Notes: generated by a model not told the origin, from the letters alone. 64,000 nt of DNA from Gammaproteobacteria bacterium (GCA_029253585.1 JAQWZF010000021.1:186001-250000); one strand, 5' to 3'. Positions 17,492-27,352 are shown, counted from the stretch's first letter. Numbers and translations are program-made.

Positions 17492-19126
17492 ATGACGATG
17501 CAAAAAACACCTCTATTAATGTCCAGAATACTAGGCAGGGGTGCGATCCTGGATCCTGATGTCGAAGTCGTCACTATGCAGGCTGAAGGCACTCACCGTC
17601 AGACCCTGAAGCAGACCTGGGATAGGGCAAACCAGTTGGCTCATGCCCTGAGCAAGCATGGCATCGAAGTTGGCGATAGAGTCGGCAGCTTCATGTGGAA
17701 TAACTATCGCCACCTGGAACTCTATCAGGCTGTTCCTTCTATGGGTGCTGTATTACACACACTCAACATCAGGCTCTCCCCTACCGATCTCGAATACATC
17801 ATCAACCACGCCAACGACAGGGTAATTTTTGCCGATGAAGACCTGCTGCCCTTGTTAGAGCCTCTATGGGACAAGATTCCCTGCGTAGAACTACTGGTCA
17901 TCTGTCGCCACGGCGAGGGTGGCGAGAGCTCATTCAAAAATCAGATCGACTACGAAGACTTCATTGCCGGACAGGAGACCACTTACGAGTGGCCAGACAT
18001 CGATGAAGATTCACCTATGGGGCTATGTTATACCTCGGGCACAACCGGCAAACCCAAAGGCGTCATGTACACAAACCGCTCGACTTATCTCCACACTCTT
18101 GCCGAATGCCTAACAGATTCTATAGGGCTTTCCTCGTTAGACTCACTGCTCGGAATTGTGCCCATGTTTCACGCCATGGGATGGGGACTTCCCTTCTGCG
18201 CCTCGATGCTTGGCTGCAAACAAGTAATGCCTCACCGTTTTATGGTGCCAGATGCATTTCTTAAATTGATGCACGAAGAAAAAGTTACCATCTCTGCGGG
18301 TGTTCCAACTATCTGGCAGGGAGTGAAGGCAGCCCTGGAAGCCGAACCAGACAAGTACGACCTGAGCAATCTAGCGCGCCTCACCTGCGGCGGCTCCGCT
18401 CCGCCGGTATCTATGATGCGCTGGTACTGGGACAGCCATCAGATAGAAATGATTCAAGGCTGGGGCATGACCGAGACCAACCCTCTAGGCACATTGTCCA
18501 GAAAAGTCGCCAAGCGGTCTCATCTTAATATTTCTGAAGATCAGCAATTTGAAAACATCGCCAAAGCTGGCCTCGCCATGCCTGGCCTTGAGATCGAAAT
18601 ATTTGACGAGGAATGGAACCGCCTGCCTCATGATGGCGAAGCCGTGGGCGAACTGTGCATTCAAGGCCCCTGGATAGCATCGGAATACTTCAATGATCCG
18701 CAGCCGGATAAATTTCATGATGGCTGGCTAGTTACAGGCGATGTAGCCAAGATTGATCCGGAGCAGTACATTCTCATTGCCGATCGGTCCAAGGATCTCA
18801 TCAAGTCGGGCGGCGAATGGATCTCATCCGTCGATCTGGAGAATCACATCGTGGGCATGGCTGATGTGGCTCAAGCCGCAGTGGTCGCACAGCCCCATCC
18901 TAAGTGGGACGAGCGCCCAGTGGCATTGGTTATCATGGCGGAAGGAAAGTCGCTGGATAGAGATGCTATTATCGAACACTGCGGCAAAATCTTCGCTAAG
19001 TGGCAACTACCAGATGATGTAATCGAGGCGGATGCGATTCCACTCACCTCGACGGGAAAGATAGACAAGAAATCTATTCGAGCGCAGCTGGATGCCGATG
19101 GCTATCAGCTACCCGACCTGCGCTAA
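17492..19126 (+). CDS. Acyl-CoA synthetase, AMP-binding (AlkK-type fatty acid-CoA ligase)
   Basis: A 544-aa adenylate-forming ligase. P-loop [18 protein letters not shown] near 180, A4/A5-type [11 protein letters not shown] near 327, A7/A8 [34 protein letters not shown] split around residues 412-445, and C-terminal catalytic Lys in [10 protein letters not shown] near 525. It resembles medium/long-chain AlkK-type enzymes that activate fatty acids to acyl-CoA. ATG with AGGAGAG upstream. It would feed the acyl-CoA dehydrogenase, hydratase, SDR and thiolase genes nearby. Confidence 0.9.
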   Translation: MTMQKTPLLMSRILGRGAILDPDVEVVTMQAEGTHRQTLKQTWDRANQLAHALSKHGIEVGDRVGSFMWNNYRHLELYQAVPSMGAVLHTLNIRLSPTDLEYIINHANDRVIFADEDLLPLLEPLWDKIPCVELLVICRHGEGGESSFKNQIDYEDFIAGQETTYEWPDIDEDSPMGLCYTSGTTGKPKGVMYTNRSTYLHTLAECLTDSIGLSSLDSLLGIVPMFHAMGWGLPFCASMLGCKQVMPHRFMVPDAFLKLMHEEKVTISAGVPTIWQGVKAALEAEPDKYDLSNLARLTCGGSAPPVSMMRWYWDSHQIEMIQGWGMTETNPLGTLSRKVAKRSHLNISEDQQFENIAKAGLAMPGLEIEIFDEEWNRLPHDGEAVGELCIQGPWIASEYFNDPQPDKFHDGWLVTGDVAKIDPEQYILIADRSKDLIKSGGEWISSVDLENHIVGMADVAQAAVVAQPHPKWDERPVALVIMAEGKSLDRDAIIEHCGKIFAKWQLPDDVIEADAIPLTSTGKIDKKSIRAQLDADGYQLPDLR

Positions 19127-19136
19127 AAACAGAGAA

Positions 19137-20186
19137 TTACTGACCTGGATCAGTGGGCGCATAGTCGATACCTTCGCTATCTGCCCGCCGCGCTCCGGCC
19201 AAGATTCCCGGTAGCGCATAGTTCCCCTCATGGCAGGCGTACTCGAATACGCGCTCACCGTTTGCATTCATGGGTAATTCGCCACTCCAGGGCTGGCTGT
19301 AATTCTCTGGATCATCCACAGTGAACTGATACAAGATTGAGTCATCGGCCGTGCGCGTAAATCGCTCGGTCACCTTCATCTGCATGGAACCATAGAAGCG
19401 ATGTTCTAATGAGGAGCGAAGACTTTGCTGCGAATGGAAGTTTGTAGTTTCGACGACTAGCGTGTTGTCTTCGTAATAACCGATCGAGTCCCCCAACCAG
19501 GGGTACAGCGGCGGATCTTGATGTTCTGCATTCATACGCACGATGCGCGCATCGTGATTCATCTCTGCAAGCAACACCACATGAGACTCTGTCTGCACAA
19601 TCTGTGTCAGATTGTTATACAGCACGGGTAATTTAGGTGGGCCACCGGAAGAACCGAAACCCACTACGCAACGCTCACCCAGAGGGCGCACTTCCGGCCC
19701 ATCGTAGGATTGTCTGCGCTGCATTGCCGCAGCAAAATTGGCCTTTCCCTGCTCGCTATAAGGCAGCTGCCCATCCGCAGGGTCCACAAGAACTGACGTT
19801 CTGATTTCACCATTTACAACAGCAAGTCTTTCGCCTGGGTCCATCCAGAATGTATTGTAGCCGCCAACATTAAGACCCGCCGAAGGCGCTTCACGGTTTG
19901 GGTCACTTGGCAGATTGCTTGCCTCGTTACGCGCCTGCACCCTAGTCTCGATTAAAAGAGCTTCCTCTTGCGAAATAACCAGCTTCCCTTCGAATCTATC
20001 CGATCTTTCTAAATTCGTTTGCGTCGCTAGCGACCAGGTACCCTGAAGATCGGGCGCGCCGAACTCGGTAAGTGGCGGTAAATAGCCAGACTCAGCCGCG
20101 TAGGCTGCAGCGGGAACCATAATAAATGCCGCAAGGCCACAGACCGATGTGCTGACTGTGTTCCGCACAAGCACTGAAAAAAGCAT
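19137..20186 (-). CDS. Secreted protein of unknown function, paralogue of the protein at 32691-33680
   Basis: A 349-aa protein with a signal peptide ending near AAAYA. The mature N-terminus LTEFGAPDLQGTW is followed by NLERSDRFEGKLVIS, then GGYNTFWMDPGERL, VDPADGQLPY, RCVVGFGSSGGPPKLPVLYNN and DSIGYYEDNTLVVETTNF, ending in YACHEGNYALPGILAGAR. The 32.7-kb gene repeats these blocks in the same order. I know this layout from marine Gammaproteobacteria and soil bacteria without an assigned function. The frame is open to a GTG at 20222; the ATG at 20186 is preferred because it begins the signal peptide. Confidence 0.8.
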   Translation of the reverse strand: MLFSVLVRNTVSTSVCGLAAFIMVPAAAYAAESGYLPPLTEFGAPDLQGTWSLATQTNLERSDRFEGKLVISQEEALLIETRVQARNEASNLPSDPNREAPSAGLNVGGYNTFWMDPGERLAVVNGEIRTSVLVDPADGQLPYSEQGKANFAAAMQRRQSYDGPEVRPLGERCVVGFGSSGGPPKLPVLYNNLTQIVQTESHVVLLAEMNHDARIVRMNAEHQDPPLYPWLGDSIGYYEDNTLVVETTNFHSQQSLRSSLEHRFYGSMQMKVTERFTRTADDSILYQFTVDDPENYSQPWSGELPMNANGERVFEYACHEGNYALPGILAGARRADSEGIDYAPTDPGQ

Positions 20187-20540
20187 TGTGGTTTCTCTAA
20201 GGAAATTCTTTTGACCTGTCACTGCATTGCTCCTGCTTGGCGATTCTAGGGCACTATAATCGCATAACGTTCTCTAAATTTCCCGATTATGCCACTACTG
20301 GACCGCAGGACTCTAACTTCCTATCACTGATCTGAGTCAACCGGAGCCCCCACGCACTAATAGAGTGCCCGAGGCTCAACGGAAATCAGTTACTTAATTC
20401 TTTAAGTGTTCAAATTTGTGAAGAGCATTCGGTGTATACAAACAAAAAACCTGCTATAAAGGGGTAAATTCGTATCAAATCGTGTTTTTTGCCTTTAATT
20501 GGTGCAAAAAAAGCCGAAGTAAAGGATTGAAGAAGTCGCA
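20187..20540. other. Divergent intergenic region (354 bp) with an inverted repeat
   Basis: No gene seen. The half next to the FGE gene is AT-rich. It holds TTTTTTGC (20485-20492) and GCAAAAAA (20504-20511), a perfect 8-bp inverted repeat with an 11-nt spacer, 30 bp upstream of the FGE start. A TATAAA stretch near 20454 could be a -10 element for that gene. Confidence 0.45.
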
Positions 20541-21509
20541 ATGTCGAACACCAAACAATTGACGGGTGCAGTGGCCTTTCTTGCCCTCATCGCCGTTATT
20601 GATAATTTCTTTATACTTGAATCGGACCCCAAATTCGCGAACATGGCATACATCGATGCCGGTGTCTTTCAGATGGGCTCGGAAACCGGTCTAGCCGATG
20701 AGCGTCCGGTGCACGAAGTCAGCCTGGAGGCATTCTGGATTGACAAATTTGAGGTCAGCAACGGTGACTTCGCGAAGTTTGTAGCCGCAACCGGCTATAT
20801 AACCCAATCTGAGAAAGGCGAAGGCGGTCTGGTCTTCACAAGCCCGAATGAGAGTCTGGCAATAAGCTTGAACCCAGAGAAATGGTGGAATCCAATCGCC
20901 AGTGCAAATTGGCGACATCCAAATGGCAGCGACGGTGAGCTCGCGCAAATCGACAACGAGGATCACCCCGTAGTTCAAGTCAGCTTTGACGATGCTCTCG
21001 CCTACTGCTATTGGTTGGACAAAGATCTCCCGACCGAGGCGCAATTCGAATTTGCAGCAAGGGGCGGCAGAGAGGGAGAGATCTATACTTGGGGAAGCCA
21101 ACCGCTGCATCTAAGCGAAGCCGTAACAAATTTCTGGCAGGGTGCAGAGAGCGACGATACTGCGAATGATGGATACACGGGCACCGCCCCGGTGGGTAGC
21201 TATCCGCCGAATGCCCATCAGCTTTATGATATCAGCGGCAACGTCTGGGAGTGGGTGTCAGACTGGTATCATCCGAACTACTACGCGATGAGTGAACGGG
21301 AAGACCCTCGCGGCATCGAGCCAGACAAAATCATGGCTGGGAATGCTGCAGCACCCGCTATGCGCAGCCTACGTGGCGGCTCATTTCTCTGCAGCGATGA
21401 ACACTGCAGCGGCTTCAGGGTAAGCGCGAGAATGCCTGTTGCGCCGACCTCCAGCAGCAACCACACTGGCTTTCGCTGCGTGAAGAATAGCAAAAATAGT
21501 GAGTACTAA
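20541..21509 (+). CDS. Formylglycine-generating enzyme (SUMF1 family)
   Basis: A 322-aa FGE-sulfatase-domain protein with one N-terminal TM or signal segment (about 9-27), so it acts in the periplasm or at the membrane. After the N-terminal FQMGSETGLADERPVHEVSL block come the F-N/D-x-EWV-type WEWVSDWYHPNYY and the C-terminal RGGSFLCSDEHCSGFRVSAR. The last has both active-site cysteines of true FGEs (Cys284 and Cys289, spaced as Cys336/Cys341 of human FGE), and the GFRC end is intact. It converts a sulfatase Cys to formylglycine with copper and O2. No sulfatase is in this window. Confidence 0.88.
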   Translation: MSNTKQLTGAVAFLALIAVIDNFFILESDPKFANMAYIDAGVFQMGSETGLADERPVHEVSLEAFWIDKFEVSNGDFAKFVAATGYITQSEKGEGGLVFTSPNESLAISLNPEKWWNPIASANWRHPNGSDGELAQIDNEDHPVVQVSFDDALAYCYWLDKDLPTEAQFEFAARGGREGEIYTWGSQPLHLSEAVTNFWQGAESDDTANDGYTGTAPVGSYPPNAHQLYDISGNVWEWVSDWYHPNYYAMSEREDPRGIEPDKIMAGNAAAPAMRSLRGGSFLCSDEHCSGFRVSARMPVAPTSSSNHTGFRCVKNSKNSEY

Positions 21510-21550
21510 CTTACCTTTATAAGCCCTTAAAGAAGAAACTCTTTCACTCA

Positions 21551-22711
21551 CTAGATTTCTCTAGCAATTAATAACTTCATAATTTCGTTGCTGCCACCGT
21601 AGATCTTCTGTATCCGGCTATCCGCATACATCTTGGCGATCGGGTATTCCATCATAAACCCGTAGCCACCAAAAAATTGCAAACACTCATCCACGATTTC
21701 ACACTGTTTCTGGGTGGTCCACCACTTCGCCATGGCGGCTGTCGCCTCATCCAGCTTGCCATCGGCAAGCTTCATCGCGCAGTCGTCAACGAATACACGA
21801 GCCAGACGAGCTTCGGTATAACGCTCTGCCAATCGAAACTGCGTGTTCTGAAAGTCGAGAATGCGCTTACCAAAAGCCTTACGCTCTTTGACATACTCAC
21901 TAGTGATCTTTAGCGCCTTCTCAATTGCCGCACAGGCCCCGGCTGCAATTATCAACCGCTCCTGCGGCAACTGTTGCATCAATTGTACAAAGCCCTTCCC
22001 TTCAGAGGGACCTAACAGATTTTCCTTGGGCACTCTGACATCATCGAAAAATATCTCGGCAGTATCTTGCGCCTTCATGCCGAGTTTCTCCAGGTTTCTA
22101 CCCCGGCTAAAACCACCCTCACCTTCTACAAGTTCGGTTTCCACCATGATTAGTGAGATACCCTTACCACCCTCGAAAGGGTCAGTCTTCGTCACTACAC
22201 AGATAAGGTTCGCCGTCATGCCATTGGTGAGAAATGTCTTCTGTCCGTTCAGAACATAGTTATCACCATCCGCAAGAGCGGTTGTAGCGACCGCTTGCAG
22301 ATCGGACCCCGTTCCAGGCTCGCTCATCGCAATGGCGGAAACGATGTCGCCGCTCGCCATTCTCGGCAACCACTTCTTCTTCTGCTCTTCGCTGCCGTAG
22401 GCGTGAATGTAGTGCGCAACTATCCCCGAATGAACACCGTTGCCGAAGCCGGTGATATTGGCGTAGCTCAACTCTTCTACCAACACCATCTCGTGTTTGA
22501 AGTTGCCACCACCACCGCCATATTCTTCCGGTATAGAGGCACAGAGTAATCCAGCCTGCCCGGCTACTCGCCATGCATCCCTATCGACAAAACCCTGCTT
22601 CTCCCACTTGTCCATGTTAGGCACAAACTCTTTCTGCAGAAATTTCGCTACAGCGTCGCGCATAATATGCAACTCTTCATCCATCCATGGAGAATCGTAG
22701 TTATCAATCAT
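21551..22711 (-). CDS. Acyl-CoA dehydrogenase
   Basis: A 386-aa flavoprotein that makes trans-2-enoyl-CoA from acyl-CoA. FAD/substrate signatures IAMSEPGTGSDLQAV near 125 and CLQFFGGYGFMMEYPIAKMYAD near 340 are present. The C-terminus YGGSNEIMKLLIAR is of the long-chain/AcdA type, and the catalytic base is then expected in the LPQERLIIAAG helix near 238. Last gene of the SDR-thiolase-ACAD run; the thiolase stop is 11 nt upstream of its start. Confidence 0.92.
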   Translation of the reverse strand: MIDNYDSPWMDEELHIMRDAVAKFLQKEFVPNMDKWEKQGFVDRDAWRVAGQAGLLCASIPEEYGGGGGNFKHEMVLVEELSYANITGFGNGVHSGIVAHYIHAYGSEEQKKKWLPRMASGDIVSAIAMSEPGTGSDLQAVATTALADGDNYVLNGQKTFLTNGMTANLICVVTKTDPFEGGKGISLIMVETELVEGEGGFSRGRNLEKLGMKAQDTAEIFFDDVRVPKENLLGPSEGKGFVQLMQQLPQERLIIAAGACAAIEKALKITSEYVKERKAFGKRILDFQNTQFRLAERYTEARLARVFVDDCAMKLADGKLDEATAAMAKWWTTQKQCEIVDECLQFFGGYGFMMEYPIAKMYADSRIQKIYGGSNEIMKLLIAREI

Positions 22712-22722
22712 GATCTTTTCTC

Positions 22723-23910
22723 TCAGCCGGTAACCGAATTCATACGCTCGACAATCATCGCATTGGCGGTACCACCGCCTTCACAGATAGCTATCAATCC
22801 ATAACGTTTCTCGCGGCGCTCAAGTTCATGCACCAGCGTAGTCATAAGCTTCGCACCGGTTCCACCGAGTGGGTGACCTAAAGCCTGCGCGCCGCCGTTC
22901 ACATTCAATTTTTCGAGGTCGGCGCTCAGCGCCTTCGCCCAGGCTAGCGGAACAGACCCGAATGCCTCGTTGACTTCATAGAGGTCGATATCATCGATGC
23001 TCAGCCCAGCCTTCTCCAGCACCTTCTGCGTAGCCGGGATAGGGCCTTCCAGCATAATCACCGGGTCGGATCCGACCACCGCCAACGAATGAATCTTTGC
23101 CCGTACCGGCAGATCATATTTCGCAACCGCCTTCTCATTGGCGATCATGACTGCCGCCGCACCATCACTGATCTGACTCGCCGTACCTGCCGTGATAACG
23201 CCACCTTCGCGCAGGGTGTTCAAGGACTGCATGCCCTCTAGCGTGGCTCCGGCACGAATACCCTCATCTACCGAGTGCGCGTCCGCCGAGCCATCTTCTA
23301 ACTTAACGTTCAGAGGAACTATCTCTTGCTTGAAATATCCCTTCTCGGTTGCCGCCGCAGCACGCTGATGACTGAGCAGTCCGAAGGCATCCAGGTCCGC
23401 TCGGGAAATCTCGTATTTCTCAGCAAGGAGTTCGGCACCATCGAACTGACTAAACTGGATTCCGGGGTATTGCAGCTCTAAACGCTCCCCCTTGGGAATA
23501 CCGCGCCCATTGGCCAGGCCGTCGCGTATATTCGAACCGATCTCAACGGTACTCATGGCTTCCACACCACCTGAAATAATCACATCCTGAGTGCCCGACA
23601 TTACTGCCTGCGCGCCAAATTGAATCGCCTGCAGCGAAGAACCACACTGGCGGTCTACGGTCGTTCCAGGCACAGCAAGATCCAACTTCGATGACATCGA
23701 TACGTTGCGCCCGAGGTTGCTTGCCTGAGACCCGATCTGCATCACCACACCAAATATCACATCGTCTACTGCATCGTTTGGAATTGCCGTTCTATCTAGC
23801 AACTCATCAACAACAATTGCGCCCATATCTACCGGGTGAAGATTGCTCAACCTTCCCTTCTTCTTACCTGTCGCAGTTCGCACCGCCCCTACTATGTATG
23901 CATCAGCCAT
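22723..23910 (-). CDS. Acetyl-CoA C-acyltransferase (thiolase)
   Basis: A 395-aa thiolase that cleaves 3-ketoacyl-CoA. The acylated Cys lies in DRQCGSSLQAIQFGA near 90, the His in GHPLGGTGAK near 350, and the second Cys in CEGGGTANAMI near 380. The GGVEAMS segment is also canonical. Lies between the SDR gene (106-bp gap with a hairpin and an 11-bp tandem repeat) and the acyl-CoA dehydrogenase gene. Confidence 0.93.
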   Translation of the reverse strand: MADAYIVGAVRTATGKKKGRLSNLHPVDMGAIVVDELLDRTAIPNDAVDDVIFGVVMQIGSQASNLGRNVSMSSKLDLAVPGTTVDRQCGSSLQAIQFGAQAVMSGTQDVIISGGVEAMSTVEIGSNIRDGLANGRGIPKGERLELQYPGIQFSQFDGAELLAEKYEISRADLDAFGLLSHQRAAAATEKGYFKQEIVPLNVKLEDGSADAHSVDEGIRAGATLEGMQSLNTLREGGVITAGTASQISDGAAAVMIANEKAVAKYDLPVRAKIHSLAVVGSDPVIMLEGPIPATQKVLEKAGLSIDDIDLYEVNEAFGSVPLAWAKALSADLEKLNVNGGAQALGHPLGGTGAKLMTTLVHELERREKRYGLIAICEGGGTANAMIVERMNSVTG

Positions 23911-23940
23911 TTTCTTGCTCCAAACTTTATAAGATAAAAT

Positions 23941-23969
23941 CGCAGCTCTGATCGATTATCACAGCTGCG
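23941..23969 (-). promoter_or_regulatory. Hairpin between SDR and thiolase genes
   Basis: CGCAGCT (23941-23947) and AGCTGCG (23963-23969) form a perfect 7-bp stem with a 15-nt loop. On the coding (minus) strand ATTTTATC follows. It could weaken read-through, or mark a processing point between the first gene and the other two; it is too T-poor for a strong terminator. Confidence 0.4.
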
Positions 23970-23987
23970 CATTCAATTTTCTTTCAG

Positions 23988-24009
23988 TTGCCTTTCAATT
24001 GCCTTTCAA
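23988..24009. repeat. Perfect 11-bp tandem duplication
   Basis: TTGCCTTTCAA occurs twice back to back (23988-23998 and 23999-24009), just downstream of the SDR stop codon. Two broken genes in the window also carry short perfect tandem duplications. Confidence 0.85.
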
Positions 24010-24016
24010 CTAACTA

Positions 24017-24787
24017 TCAAAGCGCAGGCATGCGAATGCCAGAATCCAGCCGTATCGTCTCGCCATTGAGATAAGAACAGGTAACGATGTGCGCCACCTG
24101 ATCAGCAAACTCGTCCGGATTTCCCAAGCGCTTCGGAAACTGAGTGATGGCAATGAGTGGATCGCGAACCTCATCGGGTGCCGACGCCAACAGCGGTGTC
24201 TCGAATACACCCGGGGCTACCGTCATTACCCGAATGCCTCGCTTCGCCAGGTCTCTGGCAATTGGCAGTGTCATGGCGACGATGCCACCCTTGGAGGCAG
24301 CATATCCCGCCTGACCGGTCTGGCCGTCGAAGGCGGCGATAGACGCCACATTGATAATGACGCCCCGCTCGTTGTCTTCGGTAACAGGGTCATTCATCTG
24401 CATGACCTCGGCACACAGACGCAGCACGTTGAAAGTGCCCACGAGATTGACTCTTACGATGTGTTCGAATTTTTCCAGCGGCATAGGGCCATTCTTGCCA
24501 ACCGTGCGAGCGGCACCACCGATTCCTGCAGAGTTCACATTGATATGAACCGTACCAAATTTTTCTTTGGTCTTCACAATAGCAGCGGCGACAGCAATCT
24601 CATCAGCCACGTCACCCGCATGAAATACTGCGTTCTCACCCAATTCAGAAACCGCCTTCTGCAGCATCTGTTCATTCAAGTCGAACAACATAACCCTGGC
24701 GCCGGATGCAATAAAATTCCGTGCCGTGGCCAGACCCAAGCCAGAGGCTCCACCGGTGATGAACGCTGTTTTATTCTGTAGTTCCAT
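24017..24787 (-). CDS. SDR-family 3-hydroxyacyl-CoA dehydrogenase (HSD10-like)
   Basis: A 256-aa short-chain dehydrogenase. Cofactor turn TGGASGLGLATA near 12, an Asp-containing DLNEQ that favours NAD(H), NSAG near 88, Ser in NVASIAAF near 147, and the Y-x-x-x-K pair in AGYAASKGG near 163. Its overall layout is that of type II 3-hydroxyacyl-CoA dehydrogenase/HSD17B10, which oxidises 3-hydroxyacyl-CoA and some steroids. First gene of the run with thiolase and acyl-CoA dehydrogenase. Together these supply three of the four beta-oxidation steps. Confidence 0.9.
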   Translation of the reverse strand: MELQNKTAFITGGASGLGLATARNFIASGARVMLFDLNEQMLQKAVSELGENAVFHAGDVADEIAVAAAIVKTKEKFGTVHINVNSAGIGGAARTVGKNGPMPLEKFEHIVRVNLVGTFNVLRLCAEVMQMNDPVTEDNERGVIINVASIAAFDGQTGQAGYAASKGGIVAMTLPIARDLAKRGIRVMTVAPGVFETPLLASAPDEVRDPLIAITQFPKRLGNPDEFADQVAHIVTCSYLNGETIRLDSGIRMPAL

Positions 24788-24941
24788 AGTCGATTAATAC
24801 CGTAATTTGCTCAGTTTCTTATCAAGGGGACTCGAAAGGATAATGTATCCGCTCTAAAAGTGAAACAGCTAATGAATTCACCGGCTCAGGCTGATTTCGC
24901 TAGTGTTTTCAAGCATTGAATTTATTTTCTCCCGTTAATCC

Positions 24942-24956
24942 CCTATGATTCATAGG
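24942..24956. promoter_or_regulatory. 15-bp palindrome at the CoA-transferase translation start region
   Basis: CCTATGA-T-TCATAGG is a perfect 7-bp inverted repeat around one base. It overlaps the AGGA that would serve the upstream TTG start and lies 26 bp before the preferred ATG. A DNA-binding dimer or a translational block are both possible. Confidence 0.4.
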
Positions 24957-24982
24957 AATTCGAATTGATAATGGAAACTACG

Positions 24983-26110
24983 ATGGGACCGCTAAAGGGA
25001 TTGAAGGTACTTGAGATGGCCGGCATTGGACCAGGCCCTTTCTGCGCAATGATGCTCGCCGACATGGGCGCCGAGGTCATACGGATCGACCGTCTCAGTC
25101 ATAAAGGCGGCGGTCATCGGGCCAATGTGCTGAACCGGGGTCGCCGCTCAATCGCACTGGATCTGAAAAATCCAGCTGCCGTCGAAACGGTGCTGAAACT
25201 GATAGATCGGGCAGACGCGCTAATCGAAGGGTTTCGCCCCGGCGTGATGGAGCGCTTGGGACTGGGGCCTGACGTCTGCATTCAGCGCAATCCAAAACTC
25301 ATCTTCGGTCGCATGACCGGCTGGGGGCAATCCGGGCCTCTGGCCCAAGCTGCAGGGCACGATATCAACTATATTTCTATAGCTGGCGCATTAGGCGCCA
25401 TGGGCTACTCCGACAGAGCCCCCGCACCACCGCTTAATCTGGTAGGCGACTTTGGCGGAGGCGCGATGTATCTACTCACCGGAATCCTTGCCGCGCTGTT
25501 CGAGCGACATAATTCGGGCCAGGGTCAAGTCATCGATGCGGCAATGACCGATGGAACAGCGAGCCTACTGAGCCCTTTCTTTGGGCTAATGGCGATGAAC
25601 ATGTGGACCACCGACAGACAGGCAAACAAGCTGGATGGCGGCGCGCATTACTACGGCAGCTACGAATGTAGCGATGGGAAGTATATTTCCATCGGCTCGA
25701 TAGAACCACAGTTCTACGCCCTCCTGCTGGAGAAATGCGGGATTCAGGACGACGCGTTTCTTGCACAGCAAGATCAGCAGGCGTGGCCAGACCTAAGAGA
25801 GAAACTGACTCAGTTATTCCTCACAAAGACACGATCTCAATGGTGCGAATTGATGGAAGGCACGGATGTCTGCTTCGCGCCGGTACTCGATCTTAGCGAA
25901 GCGCCAAGTCACCCACATAACTTAGAAAGAAAAACCTATGTCGATTTTGAGGGAGTAACTCAACCTGCGCCTGCGCCGAGGTTCAGTCGCACAGAGTCGC
26001 AGATACAGTCATCGGCCGCCATGGCCGGGGAGCATACAGAGCAAGTTCTGACGGATTGGGGCTTTACTGAAAACGAAATTGAACAACTACAGACGGCGCA
26101 GGCCATCTAG
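24983..26110 (+). CDS. CaiB/BaiF family CoA-transferase (alpha-methylacyl-CoA racemase-like)
   Basis: A 375-aa class III CoA-transferase. The N-terminal [19 protein letters not shown] followed by [14 protein letters not shown] matches the AMACR branch. The region [17 protein letters not shown] places His and the catalytic Asp as in AMACR. AMACR epimerises 2-methylacyl-CoA from branched or sterol side chains; others move CoA between acids. The ATG at 24983 fits family N-termini. A TTG at 24965 with AGGA 7 nt upstream is a real alternative. Confidence 0.9.
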   Translation: MGPLKGLKVLEMAGIGPGPFCAMMLADMGAEVIRIDRLSHKGGGHRANVLNRGRRSIALDLKNPAAVETVLKLIDRADALIEGFRPGVMERLGLGPDVCIQRNPKLIFGRMTGWGQSGPLAQAAGHDINYISIAGALGAMGYSDRAPAPPLNLVGDFGGGAMYLLTGILAALFERHNSGQGQVIDAAMTDGTASLLSPFFGLMAMNMWTTDRQANKLDGGAHYYGSYECSDGKYISIGSIEPQFYALLLEKCGIQDDAFLAQQDQQAWPDLREKLTQLFLTKTRSQWCELMEGTDVCFAPVLDLSEAPSHPHNLERKTYVDFEGVTQPAPAPRFSRTESQIQSSAAMAGEHTEQVLTDWGFTENEIEQLQTAQAI

Positions 26111-26123
26111 AATGGCAAAATAA

Positions 26124-27289
26124 ATGGAAAATCAGAATCTAGCGATCGCCTTAGCTCTGGTCTCTTTGGTAACAGGCATCGCCCTGTTAGTGAATTGGTC
26201 GAGTAACAGGCAGGTGTTCGGTCTGCTCAAGATCGCACTTGGCTTTATGGCCAACTGCGTCGGCATCCTGCTGGCTTCCATGCAGGAGTTCATCCCTCCT
26301 CTTATCTCTGTATTTTTTGCCAACGCCCTCATCATGGGCGGTCGCATCCCAGTGCTCTCGGGGCTGGCGAATTTCTGGAATCAAGAGGCTACGAAGCTAC
26401 CCCTGTTCTGCCTCGTCTGGTTTCTGGGCACCATGGCAGGCTTCTACTATTTTACGTTTATCGATGAGTCTATCCTCTGGCGCACCCGCATCTACACCCA
26501 GATGATGCTCATCTTCTCAGCCAGCATAGTCTATATCCTCGTGCGAGGATTAAGGATAGAGCGAAAGCTGCGGCCGGTTATGGCCATAAATACCAATTTT
26601 GGTGCCTATCTGTTGCTCACGCTCTCGCTGTTCAATGCGGTCGGCGACCCCATCCTGGCCCTATTCCGAGCAGGCCAGTCGATAACGTCACTAGAACAGG
26701 CCACAACAATTCTTCTGCTGAGCAATCTCGTCACTGTTACGATTTTCGCACTGTCTATAATCATTATGACAATGGAAGAGGTGGCCGCTGAGTATCAGGA
26801 GAACGCGATCTACGACCCAATCACCACGATACTCAATCACCGCACCTTTATCGAAGTAAGTAACCGAGTACTTGGGGTTGCGTTGCGCTGCGCCACACCA
26901 AGCCCGTTTCGATGCTGACTCTCGAGCTTGTTAATTTAGACGATATCGTCAAACAACATGGCACCAAGGTTGGCAACGCGATGCTGCGTCATTTCGCATT
27001 GATGGCCACCGATAGAAGGCGTAATGAGAATGTACTCTCTCGAACAAGCTACAAGCAGTTCAGAATGCTACTCCCCGGCGTCGATAAAGAGGGCGTAAAG
27101 GTGGTAGTTAAGAAAATAGAAAGCGCCATCCTTGGAGAAGAGTACGTTTATCGCGGCCACGCATTGAAGGCCGAATATCTAATCTCGGCAATCACCAAGC
27201 GAGAAGAGGATCTGCATCTGCAGCAGATGCTGCAAGAAGGCGAGGTCGAAGTCTTCAGGATGCAACAACTAAAAGATAGCTCCGCATAA
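26124..27289 (+). pseudogene. Membrane GGDEF-like protein, frameshifted and with degenerate active site
   Basis: Frame 1 (26124-26918) codes for six to seven TM helices (about residues 7-215), then the GGDEF-domain start DPITTILNHRTFIEV. Another frame carries on with VALRHTKPVSMLTLELVNLDD to a stop at 27289. The frames join exactly if one copy of a perfect 5-bp tandem duplication (TTGCG at 26878-26882 and 26883-26887) is removed, which gives VLGVALRHTKPVSML. Where diguanylate cyclases have GGDEF this protein reads SYKQF, and the metal-binding segment is also changed. So it could not have made c-di-GMP even when intact. It follows the CoA-transferase gene by 13 nt. Confidence 0.85.
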
Positions 27290-27352
27290 ACTTCTGCATC
27301 TGGGTATCATAGGCCTCATACGCCACCTGCCCCGCCTGCCTGGAATTCCTTT

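Noticed and set aside
24089..24781. 230-codon plus-strand frame opposite the SDR gene
   Set aside because: It is entirely antisense to a clear dehydrogenase and has no motif of its own.
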